Shown here: in pieces, positions 63,101 to 64,000 of the stretch
Layout: each line of letters begins with the position of its first letter
Position numbering within the stretch: the first letter of the stretch is position 1
NCBI GenBank assembly: GCA_023333565.1
Contig: JAJKFH010003260.1
Location: 310,001-374,000, forward strand
DNA from: Puffinus mauretanicus
Lineage: Eukaryota > Chordata > Aves > Procellariiformes > Procellariidae
Reading direction: 5' to 3'
DNA length: 64,000 nucleotides
Program-made: the position numbers and the translations under genes
The notes under the pieces: generated by a model
The model's input: the letters and a program-made list of their open reading frames with translations, nothing else
The model's database searches: none
What the model was told of the DNA's origin: nothing

Positions 63101-64000
63101 AATTGTAAAACCGATGCAGGTGACCAGCTGTTGAGAATGGGGCAGCCAAAGCCTCATCTATCTCCAGTGTCCAATCCATTTTTTAATGAGGTTAAGCTAT
63201 AGATTAACTAGCCTGGTTGTGGTCAAGGCTATTAAAGCTTTGTCTATACTATACCTCAATCCATATCTAGAATTATTAAATTTCCTGGAGGACATTTACT
63301 GGTTTGGTGGCCGTGAGAAAGTAGGATGTGCTCACTAGGTAGAACTGGACAACAAAGACACAAATTCTATTTTTCTGCTAATGCAGTGAAGCTTTTAACA
63401 GATTTTGTAAATCCCTGTCATGCTTACCTGCTAGACAGTTGTCTCGCAGGCATTTCTACTACCTTAGATACTAATATGATAAATGCCTTTTTGAAGTAAA
63501 ATGTAGAAGGCTATATATCGGAGAGAGAGACCTTGATAAGGAAAGAACACGCTTGAGCTTGAAGGTTATTAGTGGTTGATTTCTTTATGATGGCACAAAT
63601 TGGGGTTGTTTAGCACATTATTAAAGCAGTAGCTTGTACCAGTTTCTGTATGGGTGCAGAAGCTTGGTATTCTGTTTTCAGTAATGGGGAATACCTGATT
63701 TTCAGAGAAAGGTAGTGACGAAAATGGCGGGGGAAGGGCTGGTAAAAGCGCATGGATATACTTTCTTTGTAAGTTTGGTAGGTGAAGGTGTGTGCTTGAT
63801 TAATTGGTTTTTTATTTTTGTAGATCTTACCCCTTTTTTAGTTTTATGCTCTTGGTCTTTGAGAATGATGGGCCTAGTGCTCCTAGATGTTACTTGCTGT
63901 TTGTTTAAGTGCTTTTGTTCTTGACCATAAACTTGAAGCTAATTTTATCACAGACTATCTAGGTAAGGTAAATAAGACTGCTCTTGAACACTGCATTTGG
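57180..64000 (+). other. YWHAQ: YWHAQ intron 2, 5' part (at least 6.8 kb, open at the right edge)
   Basis: The intron begins with GTGAGTGG. No sequence encoding the next 14-3-3 segment (ELLDKYLI and onward) is recognisable up to 64,000, so the acceptor lies outside the window. The content is mostly AT-rich unique sequence, with short poly-T runs (about 58,138-58,146 and 61,757-61,766), a CCTT-type simple repeat (61,345-61,377) and an AT-rich patch (59,901-59,955). No transposable element of appreciable length was recognised, in contrast to the upstream flank. Confidence 0.8.
61345..61377 (+). repeat. (CCTT)n simple repeat in YWHAQ intron 2
   Basis: An uneven run of CCTT/CTTT tetramers about 33 bases long. 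It is a pyrimidine tract likely to vary in length between individuals. Confidence 0.8.

Overview
The window reads as nuclear DNA of a bird. The evidence is several CR1-type LINE retrotransposons, two of them ending in the CR1-typical CATAGAAT octamer repeats, low overall repeat density, a strong CpG island, and one vertebrate coding exon with clean splice sites. The sequence of the two youngest CR1 copies resembles the CR1-J/Y-like lineages common in neoavian birds. That lineage assignment is from memory and was not computed.

Layout. About 1-54,460 is non-coding DNA in which I recognise no host protein-coding exon. It holds a 41-bp minisatellite (869-1089), two MIR-like SINE relics (about 4180-4325 and 13,955-14,145), old CR1-like relics (9365-10,330; 11,930-12,640; 41,765-42,115; 43,675-44,130; 52,735-53,105), younger CR1 copies (15,495-15,955; 29,095-29,973; 38,980-39,918; 44,958-45,319), a short CR1 tail (18,333-18,383), several small tandem duplications and simple repeats, and two motif clusters that could be regulatory. 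About 54,465-56,225 is a large CpG island with a CRE, three inverted CCAAT boxes and a GC box. It contains the untranslated first exon of a gene read left to right.

The gene is YWHAQ (14-3-3 theta). Its first coding exon is at 56,886-57,179, preceded by 91 bases of 5' UTR in the same exon. The rest of the window (57,180-64,000) is the start of the following long intron, and the remaining coding exons lie beyond the right edge. The long gene-free upstream flank agrees with the large intergenic interval upstream of YWHAQ in mammals, between YWHAQ and TAF1B.

Nearly all long open frames elsewhere are explained by antisense CR1 sequence, by GC-rich CpG-island sequence without stops, or by the minisatellite. 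I found no operon, CRISPR array, tRNA, rRNA or complete mobile element, and no clearly new biological system. The most useful leads are the bZIP/Maf-like site cluster at 17,906-18,058, the MEF2/CArG-like/TATA cluster at 34,339-34,412, the minisatellite with alternating unit variants, and the shared antisense open frame of the CR1 copies.
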